From Blautia hansenii (GTDB taxonomy: Bacteria; Bacillota; Clostridia; Lachnospirales; Lachnospiraceae): 64,000 bases of DNA. The DNA lies in assembly GCF_013304445.1 (NCBI RefSeq), contig NZ_JAAITA010000013.1, positions 1 through 64,000 on the forward strand, in the 5' to 3' direction. Position 1 is the stretch's first letter. The number at the start of each line of letters is the position of its first letter. Under the pieces are notes generated by a model. It was not told the origin of the DNA. It saw only the letters and a list, made by a program, of their open reading frames with translations, and did no database searches. The position numbers and the translations under genes are program-made. Positions 45,897 to 54,693 of the stretch are shown piece by piece.

Positions 45897-47285
45897 TCAC
45901 AGTTCCATCTGCAGACGGTTGCAGCTTTCGGCGATCACTGCCAGAAGTTCTTCGTCTGTAAGAACTGTGACTCTTCCTTCTTCATATTGTTTATCCACCC
46001 AGGCCTTTACCATCACAGCCAGTTCACTGTTTTTGTCAATCTGCTTTTCTCCGGTCAGGTGGAAATGGTTGTTTATCCAGTGGGCAATGCCAGCCAGGCC
46101 GGAAGTATTGGAAACAGCTACCTGAGGTGCTTTCTTTAAAAATTTCTCTGTATCAAAGATATTATAAATCTCTTCATTTTTCAAGAGGCCATCTGCATGA
46201 ATTCCGGCTCTCGTCACATTAAAGGAAGAACCTACAAAAGGTGTCTGAGGCGGAATGTGGTATCCCAATTCCTTTTCGTAATATTCAGCCAGTTCGGTAA
46301 TGACGGTGGTGTCCATGCCGTCTAAAGTACCTTTTAACTGGGCATACTCAAAAACCATGGCCTCAAGCGGCGTATTTCCTGTCCGCTCCCCGATGCCAAA
46401 AAGAGAACAGTTTACTCCGCTGGCGCCGTACAGCCAGGCTGTAGTGGAATTGCTCACGGCTTTGTAAAAGTCATTGTGCCCATGAAACTCAATGAGTTCC
46501 GAAGGAAAACCGGCATGCGTCATAATTCCGTAAATGATACCGGGAATAGAACGCGGTATCACAGCGCCGGGATAATTGACCCCGTAGCCCATGGTATCAC
46601 AGCAGCGAACCTTAATGGGAATGGAATATTCTTCCATAAGTCTCGTCAGCTCCATGCAGAAAGGAATTACATAGCCGTAGATATCAGCCCTCGTAATATC
46701 TTCCAGGTGGCATCTGGGGCTGATACCGATTTCCAGACAGTCCCGGATAACACTGAGGTAATGTTCCATGGCCTCTCGCCGTGTCATTTTCATTTTGTAA
46801 AAAATATGGTAGTCTGAACAGCTCACCAGAATTCCACATTCCTTTAATCCCAGTTCTTTTACCAGTTCAAAATCCTTTTTACTGGCCCGAATCCAGCCGG
46901 TAATTTCCGGGAATGAATACCCTTTTTCCATACATTTATCTACCGCGTCCCGGTCTTTTTTACTGTAAAGAAAAAATTCACTCTGGCGGATTTTTCCGTT
47001 CGGACCGCCCAGACGATGAAGATACTCGTAAATGCGCACAATCTGCTCTGCGGTATAGGGAGCTCTGGACTGCTGACCGTCCCGGAAGGTCGTATCTGTA
47101 ATCCAGATATCATCCGGCATATGATGGGGAACAATACGGTCATTGAACGCAATTTTGGGAACTTCAGAATAGGGAAACAGGTTATGGAACACATTGGGAG
47201 TTTCTACATCCACCAGGGGATACATGTGTTCTTCCAGTTCCAGTAAATTTGTGTGATAATTCATTCTGACAGCTCTGTTTATCAT
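45897..47285 (-). CDS. probable Re-type citrate synthase (homocitrate/isopropylmalate synthase family)
   Basis: About 462 residues of the DRE-TIM metallolyase family. It shows WITDTTFRDGQQSRAPYTAE, RCHLEDITRADIYGY, FHGHNDFYKAVSN (metal His-x-His) and GERTGNTPLEAM. The length, the extended N-terminus and the pairing with icd fit the clostridial Re-citrate synthase rather than leucine or homocitrate enzymes. The leucine regulatory domain is absent. It condenses acetyl-CoA with oxaloacetate. The start at 47285 has AAGGAG upstream at spacing 8. Specificity is inferred. Confidence 0.8.
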   Translation of the reverse strand: MINRAVRMNYHTNLLELEEHMYPLVDVETPNVFHNLFPYSEVPKIAFNDRIVPHHMPDDIWITDTTFRDGQQSRAPYTAEQIVRIYEYLHRLGGPNGKIRQSEFFLYSKKDRDAVDKCMEKGYSFPEITGWIRASKKDFELVKELGLKECGILVSCSDYHIFYKMKMTRREAMEHYLSVIRDCLEIGISPRCHLEDITRADIYGYVIPFCMELTRLMEEYSIPIKVRCCDTMGYGVNYPGAVIPRSIPGIIYGIMTHAGFPSELIEFHGHNDFYKAVSNSTTAWLYGASGVNCSLFGIGERTGNTPLEAMVFEYAQLKGTLDGMDTTVITELAEYYEKELGYHIPPQTPFVGSSFNVTRAGIHADGLLKNEEIYNIFDTEKFLKKAPQVAVSNTSGLAGIAHWINNHFHLTGEKQIDKNSELAVMVKAWVDKQYEEGRVTVLTDEELLAVIAESCNRLQMEL

Positions 47286-47341
47286 GGTACTCACTCCTTG
47301 TTTATCGACTTAATACTATGCATTAATAAAGCATTTGTATC

Positions 47342-47370
47342 ATTGTATACAATCACAATCGGAATGTCAA
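47342..47370 (-). promoter_or_regulatory. operon promoter with GntR-type palindrome
   Basis: On the minus strand TTGACA (47365-47370) and TACAAT (47342-47347) are 17 bases apart. The perfect 12-base palindrome ATTGTATACAAT (47342-47353) covers the -10 box. Its TGTATACA core resembles FCD-GntR operators, and the only GntR regulator nearby is encoded in the operon. Binding is inferred. Confidence 0.8.
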
Positions 47371-47379
47371 GTCTGTTTT

Positions 47380-48216
47380 TCATTTTCCCTCCAGAAAATT
47401 TTTCAGTCGGAAAAGTCCCCATCCCTGCAGGTTGTGAGGGTAGCCCAAATCTATGGCAGTGCTTCTGAGCCGTTTTTTGATGTCCAGATTGGTAGATTCC
47501 GGGTGCAGTTCCAAAAAGAGGGCAATCCCGCCGGAAACCAGAGGCGTGGACATGGAGGTGCCGCTTTTTACTGTATAGGGAAAGGCTGCAGGGAAATTAG
47601 CACAAGAGGTTACTGCATTGCCTGGCGCTACAATATCCGGTTTGCTTACACAGTCTTTGGTAGGTCCCCGTCCGGAAAGTCCCAGATTATGGACTATCAT
47701 ATCCGAGGAGCCTACCGTAATAATCTTCCGGCTGCAGCCGGGGGCGGTGACACTGCCCTGCCCCGGTCCCTGATTTCCTGCTGCTGCCACCACAATCAAT
47801 CCCGCGTCCCAAGCCTCCTCCACAGCCTCAATCAGTTGTTCATGCCCCTCCCTGCTGGTAGTTCCCACAGAAATATTTACAATGCGGATATGATATTTTT
47901 CACGGTATTTTAAAATCCACTGCATGGCTTCGATAACGGTTTCCTGACTTCCGTTTCCATTTTTATCCAGTACCTTTAGAGGAATCAGACCGCAGCCGGG
48001 GGCTGCGCCGCGGAATTTTCCGTTGGACGCTCTCCCGCTGCCGCCCAGAATCCCCAGTACATGTGTGCCGTGTCCATTATCATCATAGGGAAGAGAACGG
48101 CCATGGACGAAATCCTCAAAAGCCAGAATCCGGCTGTCAAAATCCCTGTGAGGGCAGGCGCCGGTATCCAGCACTGCTGCCGTTACACCCCTTCCGGTAG
48201 GAAGCACATATGCCAT
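47380..48216 (-). CDS. S8 family serine peptidase, compact
   Basis: A 278-residue subtilase with the full triad: Asp17 in AAVLDTGACPHRDF, His49 in GHGTHVLGI and Ser221 in SGTSMSTP, with oxyanion Asn148 in AAAGNQG. There is no signal peptide and almost no propeptide, since the Asp motif begins near residue 11. It is thus probably an intracellular or forespore/mother-cell protease. It diverges from a second subtilase 133 bases away. Confidence 0.92.
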   Translation of the reverse strand: MAYVLPTGRGVTAAVLDTGACPHRDFDSRILAFEDFVHGRSLPYDDNGHGTHVLGILGGSGRASNGKFRGAAPGCGLIPLKVLDKNGNGSQETVIEAMQWILKYREKYHIRIVNISVGTTSREGHEQLIEAVEEAWDAGLIVVAAAGNQGPGQGSVTAPGCSRKIITVGSSDMIVHNLGLSGRGPTKDCVSKPDIVAPGNAVTSCANFPAAFPYTVKSGTSMSTPLVSGGIALFLELHPESTNLDIKKRLRSTAIDLGYPHNLQGWGLFRLKNFLEGK

Positions 48217-48349
48217 TTTCTTTCACCTGCCTTTTTCCTTTTTATTATCTTATTCTATGTCGGTAAACCAGTGATACTGTGCACAGATTCCAGTCAAGTT
48301 TTTCTTTTCTTTTTCATAGATTTAAGAAAAACGAATTTCAGGAGTTTTT

Positions 48350-50044
48350 ATGCCTTCTGTAAAAGAGATGATTCTGTCAGAGGAATATGTAGACCTGATT
48401 TTGCCGGTGTATACGGGGTTTCTGGAAGACTATAAGGAATATGGGGCAAGAATCTTCAACGAATATTACGGCATCATCCACTACCCTCTGGCTGAAGAAT
48501 TTTTTCAGAATTATTATGATTACGGCTTCTTTTATAATACGGTTCCCAAATTGTTTACACTTCTAAACAGCGTGTCTCTGGATGCTTCCGGTATTACTGC
48601 AGTACAAAATCAGCCGGTACTGAATCTGAAAGGCCGGGATGTGCTGCTGGGTTTTATTGACACCGGGATATCCTACACGCATAAGGCCTTTCGCCAAAAA
48701 GACGGCTCCAGCCGGATTTACGGTATCTGGGATCAGACCATCCAAAGCGGTACGCCGCCTTATGATTTGCAGTACGGAAGCGGTTACACCAGAGAAGATA
48801 TTGAACAGGCCCTGAAAGCTCAGAACCCTTTCCAGATTGTACCAAGCCAGGATGAAAACGGACATGGAACCCAACTGGCAGGTATTGCAGCCGGCAGTGA
48901 ACTGGCAGAAGACGATTTTATCGGCGCGGCTCCGGAAGCCATGATTGCCATGGTGAAGTTAAAAGAAGCGAAGAATTATTTAAAAGAACTGTTCTATGTT
49001 ACAGGAGAGGCACCGGCCTACCAGTCCTCGGATATTATGATGGGTATCCGCTATCTGGTGCGGCTGGCAGACGAACTGAAAAAACCGGTGGTTATCTGCA
49101 TTGGAGTGGGGTCCAATCAAGGTTCCCATTCCGGCACCTCTCCGCTGGATTTCATGCTGTCCATTACAGACAATTACCGTGGACTTCATGCAGTAGTAGC
49201 AGCAGGAAACGAGGCTGGGAAGGGCCATCATTACTACGGTACTGCCGTAAGCTCTGACCAATTCGACGCTGTTGAGATTCTGGTGGAACCGGATACCCAG
49301 GGATTCTGTGTAGAATTGTGGGGACAGCCGCCGGAAGTATATGCAGTTGGCTTTGAATCACCCCTTGGCGAAGTCATACCCAAAATCCCTCCCCGTATCA
49401 GCTACAGTGAAAAGATTTCTTTTATTCTGGAAGAAACCAGGATTTTTGTCACCTCTGAGATTGTACAGACGCTTTCCGGACAGCAGCTGATTTTTATTCG
49501 GTTTTCCAATCCTACCCCCGGCTCCTGGAAAATCCGTGTCTACACCAGCAGTTTCAACAGCGGAGATTACCATATGTGGCTGCCCATTACCGGCTTTTCC
49601 AATCCCGATGTGAAATTTCTGCGTCCCAATCCGGATACCACTCTTACTGTCCCTGCTGCAGCCTCTTCCGTGACTACCACAGCGGCTTACAACGCCTACA
49701 ACAACAGCCTGCTTTTAAATTCCAGCAGAGGCTTTACCCGTACCGGACAGATTAAACCGGATATCACAGCCCCCGGCGTAAATATTCTGGCTCCTGCTCC
49801 GAAAGACCGCTACTCCACCATCACCGGAACCTCTGCTGCTGCTGCCATCACAGCCGGAGGCTGTGCCCTGCTTATCGAATGGGGCATGGGACGGACGCCG
49901 CCCAGAATTTTCAACAACTCAGAACTAAAGGCCCTGCTCATACGAGGCGCCGGACGAACCGGCGACAAACTCTACCCCAACCGGGAATGGGGATATGGAA
50001 CTTTAAATATCTATCAGGTGTTCTCCTCCTTTATTCTTTCCTGA
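48350..50044 (+). CDS. S8 family serine peptidase, large (Csp-like type)
   Basis: 564 residues. The triad appears intact: Asp104 (LGFIDTGISYTHKAF), His172 (ENGHGTQLAGIAAG), Asn287 (AVVAAGNEAG) and Ser495 (ITGTSAAAAITAGG). A long insert separates Asn and Ser. The N-terminal ~90 residues (MILSEEYVDLILPVY) recall prodomains of clostridial Csp germination proteases, but there is no secretion signal. Whether it acts in spores or elsewhere is open. AGGAG lies upstream of the ATG. Confidence 0.9.
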   Translation: MPSVKEMILSEEYVDLILPVYTGFLEDYKEYGARIFNEYYGIIHYPLAEEFFQNYYDYGFFYNTVPKLFTLLNSVSLDASGITAVQNQPVLNLKGRDVLLGFIDTGISYTHKAFRQKDGSSRIYGIWDQTIQSGTPPYDLQYGSGYTREDIEQALKAQNPFQIVPSQDENGHGTQLAGIAAGSELAEDDFIGAAPEAMIAMVKLKEAKNYLKELFYVTGEAPAYQSSDIMMGIRYLVRLADELKKPVVICIGVGSNQGSHSGTSPLDFMLSITDNYRGLHAVVAAGNEAGKGHHYYGTAVSSDQFDAVEILVEPDTQGFCVELWGQPPEVYAVGFESPLGEVIPKIPPRISYSEKISFILEETRIFVTSEIVQTLSGQQLIFIRFSNPTPGSWKIRVYTSSFNSGDYHMWLPITGFSNPDVKFLRPNPDTTLTVPAAASSVTTTAAYNAYNNSLLLNSSRGFTRTGQIKPDITAPGVNILAPAPKDRYSTITGTSAAAAITAGGCALLIEWGMGRTPPRIFNNSELKALLIRGAGRTGDKLYPNREWGYGTLNIYQVFSSFILS

Positions 50045-50061
50045 AAATAAAATTTTTCAGC

Positions 50062-50087
50062 ACCATTTTTTATTCCCGGCATAGTAT
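50062..50087 (+). promoter_or_regulatory. possible sigma-K-like promoter of Cys-rich peptide gene
   Basis: AC at 50062-50063 is followed after 16 bases by CATAGTAT (50080-50087), similar to the AC-N16/17-CATAnnnTA pattern of late mother-cell genes. The last position differs. It would place the transcript start shortly before GGAGG at 50109-50113. This is a weak match kept because of the product's coat-like composition. Confidence 0.3.
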
Positions 50088-50120
50088 GAAATTGTAAACA
50101 AAATATTTGGAGGAACAAAC

Positions 50121-50354
50121 ATGAGTGATTTGGCTGCTACAAACTGTGGCTGCGGATGTGATGACAACTGCGGAGGTAATATGACAGGAAGAGGTTTCGG
50201 AGACTGTAACTGTATCGTTTGGATTCTGATTCTGCTGGCTTTCTGCGGCAACGGTTTCAACAATGACGGATGTGGCTGCGGCAATGGCGACAACAGCTGT
50301 CTGCTTCTGCTTATCCTGCTTCTGTGCTGCGGCAACGGACACGGATTCTGCTAA
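50121..50354 (+). CDS. Cys/Gly-rich two-repeat peptide (high-cysteine HCB-like)
   Basis: 77 residues, 13 of them Cys, with abundant Gly and Asn. Two units repeat the plan Cys/Gly cluster, hydrophobic segment, CGNG: NCGCGCDDNC then CIVWILILLAFCGNG, and DGCGCGNG then CLLLLILLLCCGNG. GGAGG (50109-50113) is seven bases before the ATG. It resembles small proteins labelled chorion-class high-cysteine HCB protein in clostridia; the role is unknown. Spore surface or membrane location is a guess. Confidence 0.75.
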   Translation: MSDLAATNCGCGCDDNCGGNMTGRGFGDCNCIVWILILLAFCGNGFNNDGCGCGNGDNSCLLLLILLLCCGNGHGFC

Positions 50355-50384
50355 AAGCCCGGCAGTATTTGTCCGAACCTGACA

Positions 50385-50609
50385 AAACAGAAAACGGGGA
50401 TGCCTTTTGGCATCCCCGTAAGAGAGTATGTAATGCGTAACATACAAGACACATCTGCCGCTGCAGAGGAGAAGAATGGAACCGTCTTTTGTACATTCCG
50501 GCTTTTCTTTCTTCCTTCAGCGAATGTGAAATCTTGAAGTTACAGCTTAATGCTGATAACGAAATTGAGAAAAGTCGACATGATTTAGAAGGCTGTAAGG
50601 CCTTTCGAC
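50385..50609 (-). ncRNA. putative stand-alone structured RNA, family not identified
   Basis: A consensus promoter (50616-50644) and a strong terminator (50391-50419) define a ~225-base minus-strand transcript with no gene inside or downstream. Predicted stems: GTCGA with TCGAC (50605-50609/50574-50578) enclosing AAGGC/GCCTT; a bulged stem at 50539-50560; TCTGC/GCAGA around loop AGCG (50454-50467); GTATGT/ACATAC (50426-50445); then the terminator. I see none of the motifs of SRP RNA, RNase P RNA or tmRNA. Length and layout would allow 6S or another Firmicute RNA, but I cannot assign it. The ORFs crossing this region on the plus strand are rejected. Confidence 0.7.
50391..50419 (-). terminator. 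intrinsic terminator of the ncRNA
   Basis: A perfect 11-base stem ACGGGGATGCC/GGCATCCCCGT with a four-base loop. On the minus strand it is followed by TTTTCTGTTTT; on the plus strand there is no T tract, so it belongs to the minus-strand RNA and not to the Cys-rich gene. Confidence 0.92.
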
Positions 50610-50615
50610 ACTTCT

Positions 50616-50644
50616 ATTATGACAATATTTGTGCTCTGTGTCAA
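50616..50644 (-). promoter_or_regulatory. promoter of the ncRNA
   Basis: On the minus strand TTGACA (50639-50644) and CATAAT (50616-50621) are 17 bases apart. The expected start, about 50609, coincides with the first base of the predicted GTCGA stem. It lies 38 bases after the MutS-like gene and points away from it. Confidence 0.85.
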
Positions 50645-50681
50645 GAAAAATTGTCAGAATTCGTGCTTTATTTTCTTTTAT

Positions 50682-52394
50682 TTATCGACATTTATCAACC
50701 GAATCTTCCATGTTCTCCCATACTCCTTCCTGCTCAAAATGTTCCACCGCACGGCGGGCCCTTTGGGTCAGTTTCCGGTCATATTTCATCATATCCAGAA
50801 GGCGAATGGCATTTCGGGTGGTCACGCGCCCTTCTTTCAGAAGATAGTTAAAGACCACGTCATCTTCTCCCACTTCTTCCTCAAAATGATAGTTTTTATA
50901 GCGGTTTTGCAGTATGTAAGACAATTCAATATCATGGGTAGCTGCAAAAGACAGCACATGGCTTCTGCAAATACTCCACAGAATTTCAGAGGAGGCGGCA
51001 ATGCGCTCTATGGTATTGGTTCCCCGCAGCACCTCGTCAATGATACAGAGCAGATTTCCGTCCCGGTCCGCCTCATCCAGAATCCGCTTCAAAGAACGGA
51101 TTTCCACGATGAAATAGCTCTCTCCGCTTTCCAAATCGTCCCGCAGCGCCATAGAAGTCATCACCTTAAAATATGGGGCACGGTAAGAAGAAGCTGTGCA
51201 GGTGTAAACCGTCTGAGCCAGAATGGCATTAATGGCAACATTTTTCAAAAACGTAGACTTTCCGGAAGCGTTGGAGCCTGTGACTAAAATTCCGCCCTGG
51301 GCAGAAATACTGTTGGATACCGGATGGGAAATCAAAGGATGATACAAATCTTCTGTTTCCATTCGGGCCCTGTCCTCGGAAAGAAACTGGGGCAGGCTGT
51401 AATAAGGCAGAATTTCCCGGAAAGACGCAATGGAAATCATACTTTCTAGATATCCGAACAGAGAAATCAGTCCTTCGATTTCTGTCATATGCTCCTGCAT
51501 GCTGTGCATCATATCGTGAAATTTAATCAAGTCGATATGGGTCATCATGCGGATATAGTCCATAAAAAGTCCTCCTAATCCGCCTCCTGCCGTACTGCTG
51601 CGCTCCGTTACCCAAAATGCTCCCTTTCGAAAGCCGGAAAGCTGCTTTTTATACTGTTTTCCCTGCTCCTCATACTCTTTTAGCTGGTGAATCCCTGCTT
51701 TTTCCAGCTTCTTCTGGGCCTCAAGAAGCTGAAGTACACAGCCGAAACTGGTGAGATAAGCGTCAATTTCTCCCTTTTTGCCCCAATAAGTTCCGATATT
51801 TACAAGGCAGACAAGCAGAAAAACCAGCACCCCCGGATTCGGCTTTAAGACAAAAAACAGCAGCGACAGCAAAAATGCCCCCAAGCAGAGCACCTGTCCC
51901 GTTTTTCCCTGAACCGTAACTTCTCTTGTCACATGAACAGCTTCAAAAATCCCCACATTTCCCGGTCTTCGGATACTGGCCAAAAGCATTTGCAGCTTCT
52001 GCCGTTCTTCCTGATGACTGCGGAAAAACTCTATGAGCCGCTGCCTTTCCTTCAACTCTTTTTCCTCAAAAACCGGTTTCCGCAAAAGATTATAGAGACA
52101 TTCCGCCCCTACAGGGGAACAGCTCTGATTGATGAGTATAAAGATACGGTCCATATCCAGGTCATTCCAGGTAATGTCATCAATGTAAAAGCCGTTTTTT
52201 TCACGCTGTCGGAAGAACTGGGCAATATGCTCCAGTTCCTCGTAGGTGTATTCCTTTTGAGGAATTTGTCCCCAGGAATTTTTTATCCGCGCTAAAAACC
52301 TCTTTTGGTTGGAACGATTCTGCACGAGAATCAATATCGATGCAGCCAGAAAAAACAGCAGCAGAAAAACAAGGTTTGAAAGATTGCTATCCAT
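50682..52394 (-). CDS. membrane-associated MutS-like ATPase
   Basis: 570 residues. An N-terminal hydrophobic helix (LVFLLLFFLAASILILVQN) and a second hydrophobic pair near residues 175-210 (FLLSLLFFVLKP and VLVFLLVCLVNIGTYWG) suggest membrane anchoring. The C-terminal MutS ATPase domain has TGSNASGKSTFLKNVAINA, ESYFIVEIRSLKRIL, CIIDEVLRGTN and FAATHDIEL. Mismatch-recognition and clamp domains of true MutS are missing, so mismatch repair is unlikely; the role is unknown. It follows hemL by 18 bases. Confidence 0.87.
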   Translation of the reverse strand: MDSNLSNLVFLLLFFLAASILILVQNRSNQKRFLARIKNSWGQIPQKEYTYEELEHIAQFFRQREKNGFYIDDITWNDLDMDRIFILINQSCSPVGAECLYNLLRKPVFEEKELKERQRLIEFFRSHQEERQKLQMLLASIRRPGNVGIFEAVHVTREVTVQGKTGQVLCLGAFLLSLLFFVLKPNPGVLVFLLVCLVNIGTYWGKKGEIDAYLTSFGCVLQLLEAQKKLEKAGIHQLKEYEEQGKQYKKQLSGFRKGAFWVTERSSTAGGGLGGLFMDYIRMMTHIDLIKFHDMMHSMQEHMTEIEGLISLFGYLESMISIASFREILPYYSLPQFLSEDRARMETEDLYHPLISHPVSNSISAQGGILVTGSNASGKSTFLKNVAINAILAQTVYTCTASSYRAPYFKVMTSMALRDDLESGESYFIVEIRSLKRILDEADRDGNLLCIIDEVLRGTNTIERIAASSEILWSICRSHVLSFAATHDIELSYILQNRYKNYHFEEEVGEDDVVFNYLLKEGRVTTRNAIRLLDMMKYDRKLTQRARRAVEHFEQEGVWENMEDSVDKCR

Positions 52395-52412
52395 AGGGCT
52401 TTGCCTGCCTCC

Positions 52413-53687
52413 TTATGCGAAATACTGCTGCAAAAGCTGCAGGGTTTCCTGAATGTCTGTCTCCGTATGGGCATCTGAAAGGAACATGGCTTCAAACTGA
52501 GATGGCGCCATATGTACCCCGTGGTTTAACATATACTGGAAATAATCGGAAAAGGCTTTGGTATCTGAGGCTTTTGCAGAAGCATAATCCGTTACCGGCT
52601 CTTTGGCAAAGAAGATACAGCCCAGGGAGGACACGGAATTCACCTGGTATGGCACATTCTTTTCACGGAAAATGTTTCGGATACCGTCAAAAAGCAGTTC
52701 TCCTTTCTGATGCAGGCGTTTATAAATATCCTGGTCGTCCCAAAGGATTTTTAACTGGACAAGTCCCGCTGCCATAGCAATGGGGTTTCCGCTTAAAGTC
52801 CCTGCCTGATATACCGGGCCTGCCGGCGCCACCATTTCCATAATCTCTTTTCTTCCGCCGTAAGCCCCTACAGGCATACCTGCACCGATAATCTTACCGT
52901 AAGTCACCAGGTCCGGGGTAATTCCGAAATATCCGGCTGCTCCGGCAAAGCTGAGACGGAATCCCGTAATAACCTCATCGAAAATCAGCAGTGCCCCGTG
53001 CTTGTCGCACAAATCCCGCAGACCCTGCAAAAAGCCTTCCTTTGGAGGAACTACACCCATGTTGGCCCCTACCGGCTCTACAATCACAGCCGCTACCTGA
53101 TCCTTACTTTCCACCAAAAGCTGCTCTACACTGTTTAAATCATTGTAAACCGCAATCATGGTGTCCTGGGTGCAGCCCTTTGGCACACCGGCGCTGTCCG
53201 GTACTCCACTGGTCATCACACCGCTTCCGGCACTTACCAGCATAGCGTCTGTATGCCCATGATAACAGCCGGCAAATTTAATGATTTTGGATTTTCCCGT
53301 ATAGCCTCTTGCCACGCGCAGAGCGCTCATGACTGCCTCAGTGCCGGAGTTTACCATGCGAATCATCTCTACATGAGGAATTCTCTCACAGATAAATTCC
53401 GCCATTTCCACTTCTTTTTCCGTAGCACAGCCAAAACTCAGACCGTTTTCACTGGCGCGGATAACCGCTTCCTTAATCTGCTCATTGTTGTGTCCTAAAA
53501 TCATAGGTCCCCAGGAATCAATGTAGTCAATGTATTCGTTTCCGTCCACATCAAAAATTTTACAGCCCACTGCTCCCTGAATAAAGCGTGGTGCTTCCGT
53601 TACAGAGCCATAGGCCCGTACCGGGCTGTTGACGCCTCCCGGAATTCTCTTTACTGCTCTTTGAAATAATTCTTCTGATTTTGTCAT
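52413..53687 (-). CDS. hemL: glutamate-1-semialdehyde 2,1-aminomutase
   Basis: A PLP enzyme making 5-aminolevulinate. The 424 residues show RIPGGVNSPVRAYGSV, FAGCYHGHTDAMLV, LIFDEVITGFR and TYGKIIGAGMPVGAYGG with the PLP Lys. It ends the hemA-to-hemL run and shares one base with hemB (stop/start overlap). Confidence 0.97.
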   Translation of the reverse strand: MTKSEELFQRAVKRIPGGVNSPVRAYGSVTEAPRFIQGAVGCKIFDVDGNEYIDYIDSWGPMILGHNNEQIKEAVIRASENGLSFGCATEKEVEMAEFICERIPHVEMIRMVNSGTEAVMSALRVARGYTGKSKIIKFAGCYHGHTDAMLVSAGSGVMTSGVPDSAGVPKGCTQDTMIAVYNDLNSVEQLLVESKDQVAAVIVEPVGANMGVVPPKEGFLQGLRDLCDKHGALLIFDEVITGFRLSFAGAAGYFGITPDLVTYGKIIGAGMPVGAYGGRKEIMEMVAPAGPVYQAGTLSGNPIAMAAGLVQLKILWDDQDIYKRLHQKGELLFDGIRNIFREKNVPYQVNSVSSLGCIFFAKEPVTDYASAKASDTKAFSDYFQYMLNHGVHMAPSQFEAMFLSDAHTETDIQETLQLLQQYFA

Positions 53688-54673
53688 TATCCGATTCTTC
53701 CTTCCTCTATAAATCTGGCAATTTCTTTTGCAAAATAAGTGAGATAAATGTCTGTGCCTGCCCGGTATGCACTGGCTGCCATCTCACAGATAATCCGGTC
53801 TTCCTCAATGTAGCCAAGTTTTGCCCCGGCTTTTACCATGGCATATTCTCCGCTGACTGAGTAAGCAGCCACCGGAATCTGAGTCCGGTCCTTTACCTCC
53901 CGTACCATATCCAGATAAGACATGGCAGGCTTCACCATAAGAATATCCGCGCCCTCTTCCACATCCAGAAGGGCCTCTTTCAGCCCCTCTCTGCGGTTAT
54001 GAAAATCCATCTGGTAGCTTTTCCTGTCTCCAAAAGACGGCGCAGAACCTGCCGCGTCACGGAAAGGACCGTAAAAAGCAGAGGCGTATTTCACCGCATA
54101 AGACATAATGGGAATTTCCTTGTGTCCATTCCTGTCCAAAAGACTGCGGATAGCCCGTACTCTTCCATCCATCATATCAGAGGGCGCCACCATATCCGCG
54201 CCTGCCTGTACATGGGAAAGGGCTGTTTTTGCCAGAAGTTCCAGAGTTTTATCATTTTCCACTTCATGTCCGCAGAGGACGCCGCAGTGTCCGTGAGAAG
54301 TGTATTCGCACATGCACACATCGGTAATCAGGTACATATCGCCCTGAAATTCCGCTTTTGCCTTCTCTAAAGCCTTCTGCACAATACCATCGCTGGCATA
54401 TGCCTGGCTTCCCACCTCATCCTTCACATCAGGAATACCAAAAAACATTACCTTATTGACTCCTGCGTCCAAAAGCTCCTCCAAAGCCTTTGGAAGCCGG
54501 TCAACGCTGTAACGGTACTGACCCGGCATAGTAGCAATTTCTTCCTTGATTCCCGTACCTTCTTTTACAAAAATCGGATAAATCAGAGAACTTTTGTCTA
54601 TTCGTGTCTCTCTGACCATTTTCCGCATAATTTCGCTGCCTCTTAATCTTCTTGGCCTGATGTTCATATCCAT
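53687..54673 (-). CDS. hemB: porphobilinogen synthase
   Basis: About 328 residues condensing two aminolevulinates. It has a zinc-type cysteine site (DVCMCEYTSHGHCGVLC), active lysines in YAVKYASAFYGPFRDA and ILMVKPAMSYLD, and SYQMDFHN. I start it at ATG 54673 because AGGAG lies nine bases upstream; TTG at 54682 abuts that site. Confidence 0.97.
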   Translation of the reverse strand: MDMNIRPRRLRGSEIMRKMVRETRIDKSSLIYPIFVKEGTGIKEEIATMPGQYRYSVDRLPKALEELLDAGVNKVMFFGIPDVKDEVGSQAYASDGIVQKALEKAKAEFQGDMYLITDVCMCEYTSHGHCGVLCGHEVENDKTLELLAKTALSHVQAGADMVAPSDMMDGRVRAIRSLLDRNGHKEIPIMSYAVKYASAFYGPFRDAAGSAPSFGDRKSYQMDFHNRREGLKEALLDVEEGADILMVKPAMSYLDMVREVKDRTQIPVAAYSVSGEYAMVKAGAKLGYIEEDRIICEMAASAYRAGTDIYLTYFAKEIARFIEEGRIG

Positions 54674-54693
54674 AATTTCCAACTCCTTCTGCC

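Noticed and set aside
50489-50851. Plus-strand frames of 120 and 222 codons crossing 50489-51287
   Set aside because: No ribosome binding site at the start, composition unlike neighbours, and they cross the ncRNA promoter and the MutS-like gene in antisense.
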